DNA of 64,000 nucleotides from Haliotis asinina (GCF_037392515.1 NC_090282.1:54336843-54400842), one strand, 5' to 3'; numbered from the stretch's first letter, positions 1 through 11,995 are shown. Notes: generated from the letters alone by a model not told the origin. Numbers and translations are program-made.

Positions 1-2434
1 CGACGTCATCAGCGTCAACAGCGCTGGGTCATCGCATCAGCAGTGTCAGGGTGGTGAGACGACTTCGTGCTATCGGCGTCCTGGCCTGTCGACCATTTCA
101 TCCTGTGTCATGAATCTGCAAACATCAACTGAATCTACGCTGAGTCGTCGCTGGAAACGTTACATTTAGTTACGATGTCCGAGGTGTTTTGACAACATGT
201 GTACAAAATGTTTGAAAAACTATCTAGGTGATTTTTGGAGAAAGTATCCCAAACACCAGGTGTACACTTTCTTTTGTACTTCAGTTTACTTAACCCAGGC
301 TTCCAATTTTTATTGGCAGTGCCAAAATGTACGTTATCCGTGGAAGCATACTATCAGTTTGTCGTATTGCCAGCATCTGTTGTACATGGCTATGATCAGT
401 CTTGAGGTGGGTATCCGGATAAATGATTCTTCCCGTCCTGTCCTGACAAAATCTAACTCACGAGGGGAGTGTGGAGTGGGGCGGTAGAAGAGAAAAGGAT
501 GATCACAGGAACCAAATGCAAAGGGTAGCAAGAGTTGAGAGAGGAACTGACCTGGTTTCTTTTCAGTGTTTTTTCGGTGTCTGTCAGCAGGTATACCACA
601 AAGATGAGAAACCATGCTAAAAATACATTCCTCTGTGAAGAGTGGCTCGAATGACAGGTACACGACCATCCTGTTCCATAGGGTTGCTGGTCTTGACCAA
701 AGGAATATACGGGTGTAAAATGACCTTACGAGTCGCGTCACTATAGTTTGTCTTTCTTTAAACACATGTCTCCACCTATGGCCCCACCTCTGAATATGGC
801 CGGCATGAAAGGCCATGTTCAAGTGAGGAAATAATCCAAGCTAGATTGCGAGTGACATGAACCAAGGGGAAGCAGACATTAACGGCCTTGTACTGCTATC
901 AGTAAACAACAGTGCGTCTACCGATAGCCAAAGCTAGTTTTACTACACCGATGTCGAACAGGTCGATGAAACCATTCATTGTCATCCCATTGTTCTCAAG
1001 TGACAATACCTTTTCCCCATGCAAAGTGAAACTAGGGGTGATTGCGTTACAAGCCCCCGTGGAACAGAAGACTCGGACATTGTACCATATGGCCTGGACA
1101 GATTATACTTTAGTGTCGCATGATGACCAGCTACTGAATGGTCTTGCACATATGATAGTGCCTTTGTATTTATAGCTAATAAATCACAAATGATAATAGG
1201 CCTATGCTGTGCTGTCTGTGTTGGCACGGGACTTGTTGCTGATTGTGAGGAAACTTCCCTAACGGCAAACATGTGCAGTTGGCGCCAATACAAACCTTCA
1301 AATCAGTTGCTTGATGGTAGCACATCCAGTGTCTACCAGTGTCTCATTATGTACACAACACTGCGTGAGAAAACTGCCCTATCAAGGTGTTTTGTGTTTG
1401 GTTTAACGCATATTGTCTGTGACCACTCCGAACTGACAAGTCGACTTTCTGCACTGCCACACGTTCCTGCAGCGGCAACATGCAACATAAATGTCACGCA
1501 AAACTAGATACAGATGATCAGTCAAAGCCAACAATATCCAAACTGGGGCAAGGGTGGTATTGGAAACCATCGCTTGACACACTGATCTATGGAGCTCTGG
1601 GTCAGGTCCCGCACACTCCCCAGACAAAGGCACCCAGTCTATAGGAAATAAATGATGTGTACTCTAAACAGTAACAGAACAACAGAATAACGCAAAAATA
1701 AAACCACATTTTTATGCACATTCTCCGATACTAAAGAAATGGAGATACGATCCTTAACTGATGCTCATATGACTTCTCCCAGCACACACACACACACGCA
1801 CGTTGATATATAAGTTCTTGTTACCCTTAATGTTAAACACGTAAGCTCTGAGACTTGTACATCTGATAGACGTATACGTTCATCAACATGGACCTAACTC
1901 GGCAGTCAAGTAAGTGACAACACACACACCTTGATTTCTTGAGACTGATGTACGTAACGTGACAGTTTGTTTCGGCTTGAAACCACAATGACGATACCCA
2001 CTATACGCTGGACCAGTTTCCACATGTACGCTAGACGCGAGAATAGACTCTAATAATCCGCCGTCACTTTTGTGATGTGCTGGCAGTAAAGACTGTGGAT
2101 GCACACATACACGGGGTTCTCTACTGAACGAGAGGGTATGTACAGTATACACGGTTATCTCCCAAAACTTCTACATGCCAAGACTTCTACAGAAAGTCAA
2201 GGCAGAAGTATGCACGTACCTACAGGCACAATGGAACTTATTACTTACTAAATAAGATGAAAAACTTTTATACGGATACAGTAACAACATGTTCCAAGCT
2301 CACCAATTCAGTGGAGACATAAATTAATTAGCTAACGAAAACTTCAGTCAAAAATGTTGTTGAGTCTTCTCACTTCATAAGAGATCAAAACTGTAGTACA
2401 TAACCTATGTCAACCTGTAGGAGGAATATGCAAA
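1..2434. other. Non-coding stretch, no recognised gene
   Basis: I see no conserved protein domain, RNA gene or long repeat here. The longest open frame is on the minus strand at 334-822 (162 codons). It has no recognisable domain, low-complexity block or splice context, and I treat it as chance. A short CA run lies near 1786-1800. The last part, from about 2340, is AT-rich sequence upstream of the FLYWCH/MULE pseudogene and could hold the 5' end of that element. No terminal inverted repeat could be identified by eye. Confidence 0.5.
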
Positions 2435-3733
2435 ATGGCTGGCATAAGAAAAATAGAGTTTGTAGCCTCACAGAAAGGAACCCCACAAGTCTTGCTAGAC
2501 GGTTATGTCTACAACAAGAATGCTGTCCGACAAACTTGTATACACTGGAAGTGTGTGAAGTCATTATTCAATGGAAGATTATCAACGTCGGGTGATTTTG
2601 TTAGGAATGTCACGGACCACAACCATGCTCCAGAAGACAGCACGAAGATACGCTTTGTCAGCAACTTAAGAAAGACAGCCAGAGAAAAGACTATCCCAAT
2701 GTCATCCCTATACAATGACGAGGTTGCCAGACAAGATGATGTTCGATTCCTGCCATCTTTCCCCTCCATGAGCAGTGCCCCGTACAGACATAGAAGAAAG
2801 AACATCCCAGCACTTCCACAGACAAGATCCGAGGTTGATCTCAATGGTGCCTGGACAACAAGTGAGCAACAAAGCAGCAGCTCAAGGCCCTTCAGTCAGC
2901 TGAAACCCTGTATATGGACGGAACATTCACCTCTTGCCCTGAACTTTGGAGCCAGTTGTATATCATTCATGCCAGGTCTGGAGTTATCAGCCAGTGTTTG
3001 CCCCTCTCCCTGACCGCCAGTCCACAACTTACACTAGACTGTTCAGACCTTTCAAGACTGAAGTGTAGCAAAAGCTGAATCGCCCCCTAGCACCCGCCCG
3101 TATTCAAACTGACTTAGAGATAAGTGCCATCCGTGCAGTAGAAAGTTTCCTGGTATCGAAGTGAAGAGCTACTTCTTTCACTATTGCCGGGCCATTTGGC
3201 GCAAGACTCAGGACCTCGGACTGGCCGTTCAGTACAAGGAAAACCCCGCTGTACAGACATGGATCAGAAGAGCTGCCGGCCTTGCCCTTCTCCCCGTAGA
3301 TGTCGTCCAGGACACTTGGGTTGATGCCATGGAGTCTGCCCCAGATGTGCCTCAAGCTACTGCCTTCAACGATTACATTGTCTCCACGTGGGTCGACGAT
3401 GACGCCAGATTTCCCATCCAACTTTGGAATCATCCCCTGACAGTCGGACCCCGCACCAACAACAACTTAGAGGGATTCCACAGCAGACTCAACCAGACCT
3501 TGCCCCATCGCCATCCGAATATCTTCAGATTCACTGAAGTGATTAAGAAGATTGAGGCAGCAGACAAGGCAAAGATTGCTCAACTTGAATATGGAGCAGC
3601 CCCACCCACAAGAAAACGTATCTACAGGGAGACAGAGAATCGACTTTTGAGACTGAAGGACAAGCTACTCACCAGGCAGAAAACACCACTGGAATTTCTA
3701 GATGCTGTCGGCCACCTCCTAAAACTTGCCTAA
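2435..3733 (+). pseudogene. FLYWCH / MULE-type transposase-derived gene, frameshifted
   Basis: The N-terminus (start ATG 2435, chosen because the FLYWCH domain follows at once) reads as a FLYWCH zinc finger: GYVY, HWKC and a final DHNH are visible. The second zinc-ligand Cys of the family appears as Phe (LFNGRL, where relatives have a Cys two residues before GRL). It continues with the usual linker and LPQTRSE. The MULE transposase core follows in other frames. The first catalytic Asp is in YMDGTF (codon 2917). The second is in QTDLEISAI (codon 3111). The Glu is in NNNLEGFHSRLN (codon 3470). The FFHYCRAIWRK block after the second Asp matches the family Cys/His region but has Tyr where Cys is common. 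Frames run 2, 1, 0, 2 with shifts before 2881, near 3000 and near 3150, and there are in-frame stops at 3066 (TAG) and 3162 (TGA). The C-terminal 190 codons (3161-3733) are uninterrupted. This is a decayed transposon gene: homology to the whole length is clear, function is lost. Intron removal cannot explain the shifts because homology is continuous across them. Confidence 0.85.
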
Positions 3734-4008
3734 TGACAATAGAACAATATTTTATGAAATCAATACCATGTATTTTTGAATATTGATATATTACATGTTT
3801 ATTTATAATATCTTTATGTCAATAATCATCGTGTACCTCATGTACTTTTATTCAACTTGATCAACTAGTCGGAATAGTCCATTCAGTGCAGTGGGGAAAG
3901 GGTCAGGGGATTAGCTGTGAGCTGGACCATGCATTTTGTTGTTTCAGTCTGTAGAAGTTTTGGCAGGGGTCGTACCGGGAAGTACATAAATCAAATTGCC
4001 CAAGTTCC
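3734..4008. other. AT-rich spacer after the transposase pseudogene
   Basis: Low-GC sequence with several ATTTAT/TTATTT stretches, consistent with the 3' flank of the transposase pseudogene. No inverted repeat matching a 5' terminus was found by eye. Confidence 0.4.
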
Positions 4009-4290
4009 GCGAAGTAGATAACGCGGAAATGAATAGGGTGCCGCTATGTAGACGCTTCTAAAATGGAGTATACGCCGCGAAGTAGATAACGCGGAAATGA
4101 ATAGGGTGCCGCTATGTAGACGCTTCTAAAATGGAGTATACGCCGCGAAGTAGATAACGCGGAAATGAATAGGGTGCCGCTATGTAGACGCTTCTAAAAT
4201 GGAGTATACGCCGCGAAGTAGATAACGCGGAAATGAATAGGGTGCCGCTATGTAGACGCTTCTAAAATGGAGTATACGCCGCGAAGTAGA
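4009..4290. repeat. 68-bp tandem repeat, four perfect copies
   Basis: Units begin with gcgaagtagataacgcggaa at 4009, 4077, 4145 and 4213. A fifth, truncated start (gcgaagtaga) lies at 4281. The four full copies look identical base for base, so the array is very young or is being homogenised. It sits between two FLYWCH-type pseudogenes. Confidence 0.97.
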
Positions 4291-4629
4291 CACATTCATT
4301 AAATCAAACACCGAGAAAAATAAACTCCTAACAATTAAAACACATTTTACAATGAAAGGTGATCTTAATCTCAACACTCGGCTGAGAGAAGGCATGAGAT
4401 GATAAGATTTACTTATCATTGCTCAGTTTAATTTGAACTTAAATACATTATAAAAACACATGTATACAGACGGAAATTAGCGCTAGGTACGCTGAGAATG
4501 GTATTGTTATCATATTATTATCTACTCTTTTACTATGAAAACACTGCAGGAGTACACCAATTCGTTGTTTTTTGTGCATTGGGTGTATAAGTATGGTGTC
4601 ATTAAAGTTTCATCACCCATGCATGAAAA
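4291..4629. other. AT-rich spacer before second FLYWCH gene
   Basis: No gene or clear repeat. It may contain the promoter side of the FLYWCH reading frame that starts at 4630, but no motif beyond generic AT-rich sequence can be named. Confidence 0.35.
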
Positions 4630-5184
4630 ATGGCATATGTACAAGCTAGAGTTAAGTTCATAGAGAGCGTCCGTGGGGGAAGACATCTATATTTCAACAA
4701 GAACAAGTTTCGCCTTAATCGTCAGAGGGGAGAGAAGACCTTCTGGAAGTGTGTAGCATCAACGTGTTTATCTTACATCGTGACATGTCAAGATCGACTC
4801 CTGACAGCAGAAAACGCCCACAACCATTCGGATCCTGTATTCATCTTTGAAGTTGATGCATTCAAATCCAAGCTGATTCACATAGCGAAGACTGAGTCAA
4901 CGCCGATCCCTAAGATTTACGACGACGAGATAGCCAACTTAAGAAAGCACCATGATACAGTGCCAATCCTCTACCGTCAAGGCCAGAAAACCCTGCCTGG
5001 TCTTCCCAAGACAAGACAGTGGCTTTGACTGATGTTGGTGACAAGTTCCTACACACTACCGGTGACGGAGAAATATCGCACAATCGACGCACGACTACGA
5101 TCCCTCAAGCAAGACCTCATCAGCCAAACATTGGGTGAGATTGACTACACGGATCACGTGTCTGAGCTTTTAAAGCGTGGCTAA
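4630..5184 (+). pseudogene. FLYWCH zinc-finger gene with deleted transposase core
   Basis: The 132-codon frame from ATG 4630 to TGA 5026-5028 holds a complete FLYWCH finger: the aromatic positions, FWKC, STCLSYIVTC with the second Cys, and AHNH. The family linker follows (IPKIYDDEIANL, then LPGLPKTR). The same frame stays open past the TGA to TAA 5182-5184 and encodes KYRTIDARLRSLKQDL plus about 20 more residues. These match in position and pattern the extreme C-terminus of the neighbouring MULE-type protein (IYRETENRLLRLKDKL). The whole D-D-E core, more than 300 residues in relatives, is missing. So this is an internal deletion derivative in which DNA-binding domain and tail were joined in one frame, later interrupted by a TGA. 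It could be a dead fragment or a domesticated FLYWCH-only DNA-binding protein of 132 residues. The sequence cannot decide. Confidence 0.75.
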
Positions 5185-5630
5185 ATGTGTGTATATTTAG
5201 TGACTCTGACTCTGACAGCTATTCCGAAGTGACTTTGGTCCAGTGACCTCTTAATTATAGTTTCAGTGACATCTCTGAGTAATATCACAGTTCAAAGTTT
5301 AGTGCTTAAAACTACTTGATTAATTAAATCTACAACAACAAAAAATTAGTAGTAGTTTAGTGTAGTTTGAGCGAACATCAGTTATTTCTTCTAAACAAAC
5401 CTGCTTTGACTTGCATGGTCCGAATGTTAACTGATATGAGTTGAGGCACGCCAATGATGTGTCAGCGCGTATGTGTTTCCCAGTCGTATAAACACATGTG
5501 TCCCCTTGCGCAGAACTCCAACCTGAACGGTTCCCCAGACACACTGCACCTGTCTGTGTGCATACTTGAATGGAGCTGACAGCAGACTCAAAGTACATGG
5601 ACTTTACATGAGAGCGGGCATGGTGGCTGT
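5185..5630. other. Spacer, nothing recognised
   Basis: AT-rich sequence without domain-bearing frames. A minus-strand 92-codon frame (5320-5598) has no recognised features and is regarded as chance. Confidence 0.35.
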
Positions 5631-5767
5631 ACGGGTACTCACAGATGGGGAGTGATCAGACATATTGATGACAGCACGGGTACTCACAGATGGGGAGGGA
5701 TCAGACATCTTGATGGCAGTATTCGTACTCACAGATGGGAACTGATCCGACATCTTAATGGCAGTAT

Positions 5768-6110
5768 CCTGGGCCAAATGTAGAGATATCATGAAAATCA
5801 GGCAATATGATACACCCAGCCTTATCACCCATACTGCATATCTTGACCATGTTGAACACCAGTGCTTGTCACCACACATTAGACAATGTGATCAATTCCC
5901 AAGCAGTTTGTTTATGAACATGTGGACACTGTTTCAACAGTGGACTGAACCCAGTTAGTTTTTAGTAACCTGATACCTCCTGTAGCTAGTTCCACATCAA
6001 CAAGAATTTTTGGAGGGTGGGAGGTGTCATACCAATTACTGAATAAGGCATCTACTGCTGCTTAGAGATCCTAAAAGATAGGGACTTTTCTAGCATTTGG
6101 CCTAGGACTA
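5768..6110. mobile_element. 343-bp MITE-like insertion with AGTAT target duplication
   Basis: Left end CCTGGGCCAAATG (5768-5780) is the near reverse complement of the right end CATTTGGCCTAGG (6094-6106), with one G/A difference. The element is flanked by AGTAT at 5763-5767 and 6111-6115, and the 45-bp repeat continues across that point. There are three extra bases (cta) between the right inverted repeat and the duplication. A minus-strand frame spans part of it but shows no transposase domain, so the element is non-autonomous. Family assignment is open. Confidence 0.65.
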
Positions 6111-6135
6111 AGTATGGGTACTCACAGATGGGCAG

Positions 6136-6320
6136 CGACGGATGGAGATTAATGTAGCAGGGCGTGTAGTCATCTCCCAGATGACATCCTGACCTTGTCA
6201 GCTTGCTGACGGGGTTAACCTCTTTGGTCATGTGGACAAGGCGCTTGACTTGGGATCGGATGGTCCGTCGTTCGAATCCCATCAAGGGACTCGGAAATTT
6301 TGTGGCCGCTACATTAATAA
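6136..6320 (+). mobile_element. tRNA-like SINE insertion
   Basis: The interior contains an A-box-like tggtcatgtgg and a B-box-like gttcgaatccc about 45 bases later. This is the usual internal RNA polymerase III promoter layout of tRNA-derived SINEs. The ends carry attaatgtagc near 6148 and gctacattaat near 6308, an inverted match that is unusual for a SINE. It sits inside one unit of the 45-bp array. A true tRNA gene is unlikely because a complete cloverleaf with an acceptor stem could not be built. Confidence 0.5.
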
Positions 6321-6430
6321 GACATCTTGATGACAGCACTTGTACTCACAGATGGGGAATGATCACACATGTTAATGACAGTATGGGTACTCACAGAAGG
6401 GGAATGGTCAGACATCTTGTTGGCAGTACT

Positions 6431-9025
6431 GTATGCGGTTGCACCCCACATGTAGCTGGGAGGCACGTGGCAGATATCACTATACATGCCGTGTTCTTGT
6501 CACACACTTTTGCGTCCTTATTTGTAGGCTCTTGAAGCGTGGGGGCGTCCCGGAGGCAGGGAATACATGCTTTGCAATTTACTGCACCAAATTGTAATAC
6601 TCTGAACAAAGTACCATACCTTGATTTAAAATAATTTACACGCAGGCACTTTGCCTGTAAACACGGCACGATCTTACCACCCTCTTGTGTATCGGATGTG
6701 CACCATATATACAACAGATGTAAGTGACATGGATGTACCACTGACGATATTGTCACTTGTCAGGAGAAATGTCACAACGCGCCAGTGAAAGACTTAAAAA
6801 ATACATCAGGACTTTTAATTTTAGTAACACGTATTCATTACCCCTGAAACAGGACGTCGGTGCTGTTATAGATAAATGTTTAAAAGTTGAAGTCGACCAA
6901 ATTCAAGTAGTATGTCTGTCATTAGATATCCCAGTGGACACTAAATCCTCTACCCAGGGGCCACGGTCTTAGAGAAACAACACACAAGTAATCTTCTATT
7001 CAAGGGGAAAGGTTAATTCAAACAGATTGCCCGTGCCAGATCACTTCCTTTCGACGAACTATTAAACAATGAGGAACCACGACTAGCGTGTGTTACACAC
7101 AACAGAACAACAAATTGAGCCATTATCGCGGAATTTCATACCACGTGTGGACCTGGCAGAATAACGCTCGTTATTGTAGGTTCGTTATTGTAGATGCCCT
7201 GGTCCAATCACACTCAGCAATAAATTTACCTAAAGCATGTTTATTTCTGGGTAGTTTTGCGTGAATTGGCTAGTTGTTTTGTGTTGCGTATATAAACAAT
7301 ATTAAAGATAAGCGTCCTCTCAGCTAAATCTCTCGGCTACTTACAAACTGGCGACGGCATCTATAATACGTCCTGTGAGTTACACTTAGCCTTATATATT
7401 GATCACACCAACCATTACCTTCAGTGAATGTGAAAACCTCGATAACGTAGATACATAGTATTGATACTTGTCTGGTAATAAACATTTCCACTATTACTTC
7501 ACTGACTTACGGGAGATAAGGGAACACAGTCTGTCCATAGCAACGGATTTCCGAGATATTCTGATATTGAAAGTATTCACTAGTTCGTGGCTCGACCACG
7601 CACAGTACATCAGGGGTCACCTCATGGCAGTGTGTTAATAAAGTGCTCTTTTCCAGAAGGCCGTTCGAAAAAGGTCGATCAAAAAGGCTGCCTATTACCT
7701 GAATGACATAAGCCAACCAATGATGTGATCTATCATCTCACACTCCGTATGACAGAACATGCTATGGAGGCAACCATTCTGAGCCCATATCTAACTTAAT
7801 TAACCGACTGGAAATTTCACTACACCTTGGCTGTCCAGGCACACAATGCTCCTGTGTTAAAACAGGAAGAGATATGGGGAAGAAACCTTTTGAGAAATCT
7901 GTAGGTATAAATACTCTGTGTTATCCAAACAAATACAGTTTGCGTCAGATGGGATCACGTACGTTTCTGTGTTTAGAAGGGTTGAAGTTAATGTACAGTT
8001 GTGCGCTGTCGTCGATGTTTGATAATCCGGACGCGGCAGCCATGCCAGGCCACCCACGTTAACGGATCTGAGCCCGACTTTCTACACATTTGTAAATGAC
8101 TGTTTATCGTCACTTTATAACCTAACCGTCGACATATCTACACAAAACAAACCATGAAAAGACTTCATGGAGAAATGTTCAAAAGACGGTTGTAAGTTTA
8201 TCGACGGTGTTGCCTTGATGGCATCGTAGTTCCAGGATGATGATACATTAATGCGAGCCATCCACACGCCAAGTAAGATGTGATGCTGTTACTTATCAAC
8301 ACTGCATAGACGCCCTGACTTTGGGATACAGGCTACGATGAGGACGATACAGCATGTATCCAACATGTCTCTCGCGTTAGCTTCCCCTTCCATACCATCC
8401 CCTACCCCCTACCCCCGAACTGTTAGCCATGATTTACATGAACTATTGTTCCAAGAGGCAGTTATCTACGTCACCTGCTCCACCCACCGTGGAATGATTG
8501 CACTAACATCTCTCAACTGAAAATGATCTCACAGAAAAAACAAAACTCTTGATAAATTCATCATGATAAAATCGAATACAAACGATCAAAGAAAGGCTAA
8601 CGATTTATCTGAAGTTGCCAACTCTTATACACTTGTATGAAATATGTTAACTTTGTAAATATCAGAAGACATGTACTATCTGTTCAGCTCGGCACTCTGC
8701 GGGTCTCCACCAAGGGTTCTACTGTCGGCCTTAGCCAACATGTTTTCAAAGTACAAATTACGTTTCGATGAAGTAAGTTGTTAACTGCTTCAAACGTAAT
8801 TGCAGATGAGTGACGTCACATTCAACACCTGTAACCCTCCAGGCCAAGAAACAACAGGTTGTTCTCACGTGATTGAAATGTTCTGACAGCAACATACGGG
8901 GAAAGCTGTCTGTCACCATGCTGCCCCCACGCTCATCTTACACACCACTCAAACAAGGTTAATTCTGTATGTAATGTTTATGCTGAAGCAACAGCACACC
9001 TGTATGTCGCTATTACCCTGTACAT
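6431..9025. other. Non-coding stretch
   Basis: No recognised gene. Small features only: an imperfect inverted repeat near 7147-7205 (ggacctggca ... tgccctggtcc) enclosing two copies of cgttattgtag. Open frames at 6757-6972, 7874-8062 and 8338-8520 are short and without domains. Confidence 0.4.
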
Positions 9026-9097
9026 CATGGGTAGATTACACCGTGGGTAGATTACACCGTGGTAGATTACACCGTGGGTAGATTACACCATGGGTAG
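9026..9097. repeat. 16-17-bp tandem repeat (gggtagattacaccgt)
   Basis: About four to five head-to-tail copies of gggtagattacaccgt, with one unit shortened by a g and the last ending in ccatg. Too short to carry meaning beyond a minisatellite seed. Confidence 0.9.
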
Positions 9098-11100
9098 ACA
9101 AGACTTCAGTTTGGTTCCATTGTCCTGGGTTCTCGCCTGTGTCAGTAACTCTAAACACTTTAATCTGTCTTGAAAGGAAATTTACGATTAGTGTGCAGTC
9201 AAATAGAAGGAACCAATGCCCTCACGTTATCTAAGGCTAAAATATGCTTGAACCAAACTCGCTGTACAATAAACAACATGTTGTCGTCGTTAAATCTAAA
9301 AGATTCAAGAGAAATTTGATCTCGTTAATGCCTTTAAAGGAAGACTTGGATATTACGCCATGTATAATATCTATACTACATACATTGCCTGATAACACGA
9401 TGCACGTTGGAACTAGTCGCAAATCTACCGTTGTATCGAGTAGTATACTGTCTACACCACTTCAGCCCATGTCCACAGTGAGTATTTAGACACATCAGCA
9501 TTCCGAAGCTGCCCCGTGATCAAGGCTGCAGGTGTTTCACGAACCTGTCCTGAGGAAGCTTATTTGTCAAACCTCTTCGTCTGGTAAATCGTATAAGACG
9601 AAACTGATGTTAAAGAAGACGGACGAACTGTCAAGTTACAAGAGGACTGTATATTCAACAATGTAGGCAAATCATTGCTCTGACAGAAAACTATCCATTA
9701 CATTGATCGGACTGTATAATGTAACAGCTCCTTTCTCTAGGGAAGATCCTGACCTAGGATCAGCTTCACCGGGACGGTAATTCCTCACGCAATGAAGTAA
9801 ATGAGCACTAGTAACCATGATGTCTGGGCCGCAACACGTTGTCACAACACCGACAGTCACAGTTACGCTCAGGCAGTAATTGGGGGCAGTTTGGGGGAGT
9901 TTTATAACCTTAAATTTGACATAATTGGATATTAGAGGTCAAGCACTTGTGTGTGACCTCACAGGCGAGAGAATGACACATTTCTCCCGAGATCTGTTAT
10001 TGTATTTACTCGCTGGTGACCCCAACTCATGAGGCCATCTAAATGGGGAAACAGCTGGTACGCTGCGCGTGTGGGGCAGGGGAGCCCCCATAAACATAAA
10101 GCACATTATTCCGTTGTGAAAGGCCTTAGAGCAAAAACTATGACACTCTTCTGAGGAAAACATGACTCTTATCGCTGTTGTCAGTTACACCTGACCCCTG
10201 GCCATAACCATGGTGTCCACGGATACCTTCGACAATGTATATAACACCTAGAATACCTGGATAAAGCCTTTTTTACAATTAAGCTGCATCATGGCGGAGT
10301 GTAAGTTTACATACACACACCACAAAAGGCTTAGGACAGCAATAAAGACAACACAATTTAAAGAATAGACTGTATACCCCCACTTTGCCACGTCCTGTTG
10401 GAGGTTCTTTTGAAATAAGAGTATGTGAAGGGTACAGTGCCAAGGCTAGGAAGGGGTCACTGCTTATAAACTGTTGGATAACTTCAGATGTGATTGCCTG
10501 GGGGTCGTTATAATGTCTGGAGGTTAGCCATCTATCATATGCTCTCACACTATGCTTTCAAGCAGACACAGGGCGCTGTTTCCAAATATACATTTACTCC
10601 AGATCTAATCATGCAAGATAGTTTCACCACTGTTTGGCTGGGGGCCTGTTTAACATTAAAGTATCAGAGTGTATGTGCAGTTAACATCAAGTAGATGCTG
10701 TAGTTTGATCTATACCTCGGAAGTCCGGTTGCAGTTGGTTTCGACTCATACTGAGCACTGTCTCCAAGAATATCCTCTCCAAGTTAAACACTGAAATGAT
10801 GTCACATTCATTGCTGACCTAATGGAAACAGTCTGTTATTTGTCGAATGGCCTGTCTGATCCTTTCATACTGCAGATTTTACTGTCAAAAACAAAGTCAG
10901 TGACTCAATTGCATGTCAAGCATAAAACAGTGACTCCCACACCCCCTAGTCATGAATTAGGAAGGGACCCTAAGGTGACTATACACCTATTCCAGGTAAT
11001 GACTCCAGTTTAGAGCCGACGTGTTGTAAGGCCTTCTGTCAATCCTTTTGTTTACGCGGGAAGCCACACAAGCCATCATCCGATAACCCCGGATACTCTC
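9098..11100. other. Non-coding stretch
   Basis: No conserved coding frame, RNA gene or transposon recognised. Frames of 60-90 codons on both strands lack domains. Confidence 0.4.
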
Positions 11101-11130
11101 GACCTAGCCCCTTTGGTTAAGGGGCTGGTC
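11101..11130. other. Short strong hairpin
   Basis: gacctAGCCCCTT-tggtt-AAGGGGCTggtc: an 8-bp GC-rich stem extended by four further pairs after one bulged base, with a 5-base loop. In a eukaryotic intergenic region this is not a terminator. It is too short for a microRNA precursor. Function unknown. Confidence 0.6.
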
Positions 11131-11857
11131 GTTTTCTGCCCTCCGATGTAACTGCATTAAGTGCAAGGTACTTGTTCAAACTGTAGAACACTAGTCAAAC
11201 AACGTCAATTGCTCCATAATCTTCACGTTTTTAGATGACTAACCATTACACTAACATTCAGTCCCTGAACTAAGGCTTTTTACTCATAAATAGCAGAAAA
11301 TACCCCAACGGATCAACACAGAATGCTTTAGTTCAGCCAAGAAAGGAGGCAAGTCGTGTACACAGCCATGTTCATATATAGCAGCTGGACAGCGGTTAGC
11401 GATGGCCTGTCCATCATCATCAAGAGAATCATTGTTTGTTTCAGCCGTCGTCAATCAACACAGTGATAAAGCCTAAACAACAGTGGCGGTTGTCTGCCCT
11501 TGATCTCCTGGACCTGTAGTGAGTGATGAGCCGGTCCTATCTTCAGCTTGCACGAACATGGTTACAACCCCATCATACAACATGTTTTGCAGCACTGTGA
11601 ACTGGTGTTCAATAGAACCTTATATTATCCACGAACTGAAAGACACATCAAAGTTTCCCAGAAACACAAAATTCACATCCAAAGTTCCCAGAAACATGAT
11701 AGGCAACTGACATCACCTGGCTGATGTCCAAGGGACGAGTCTGATGGTGTGTGGACCAACTCATGCACAACAAAGACGGAAACCAGCCACATGCAGAACT
11801 ATAGTCTGTCTCACACACCCTGAACCACATTATATTCCCTATATTCGATTTCTGCAA

Positions 11858-11995
11858 TGCTAAATCCTTAACTAAAGCAAGTCTAGATTTCCTCAGGTTC
11901 TGGAATTGCTGAATCTCTGGTCTCCCTTGGGTTCTCAGTTAAATTGGATTAGTTTGTTAATATCAATATTACATACATTGTATATTCAGAGACTT
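11858..11995 (+). repeat. Dispersed repeat, family A (copy 1)
   Basis: Shares a run of about 135 bp with 50478-50612: gctaaat/accctta, cagtctagatttcctcagg, gaatctctggtct, ttgtttatatcaa-type AT sequence and a final attcaga/ggact. Both copies share the agtctagatttcc block with the TA-flanked MITE at 26.6 kb. Probably a non-autonomous element; its ends are not resolved. Confidence 0.5.

Larger units (their letters stand above)
5635..6430. repeat. 45-bp minisatellite split by two insertions
   Basis: Units start with gtactcacagatggg at 5635, 5680 and 5725, then 6118, and again at 6342 and 6387. The spacing is exactly 45 bp within each block. The missing intervals are filled by a 343-bp inverted-repeat insertion (5768-6110) and a tRNA-like SINE (about 6136-6320). 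Both joints fall inside repeat units, which shows the order of events: array first, insertions later. Confidence 0.85.

Noticed and set aside
334..822. 162-codon open frame on the minus strand
   Set aside because: No domain, repeat, signal peptide or splice context. Its composition looks random, and frames of this length occur by chance in 64 kb.
6224..6300. Possible functional tRNA gene
   Set aside because: A/B-box-like motifs exist, but I could not form the acceptor and anticodon stems. A SINE fits better.
11101..11130. GC-rich hairpin as a transcription terminator or microRNA
   Set aside because: Bacterial-type terminators do not apply here, and a stem of 8-12 bp is too short for a microRNA precursor.
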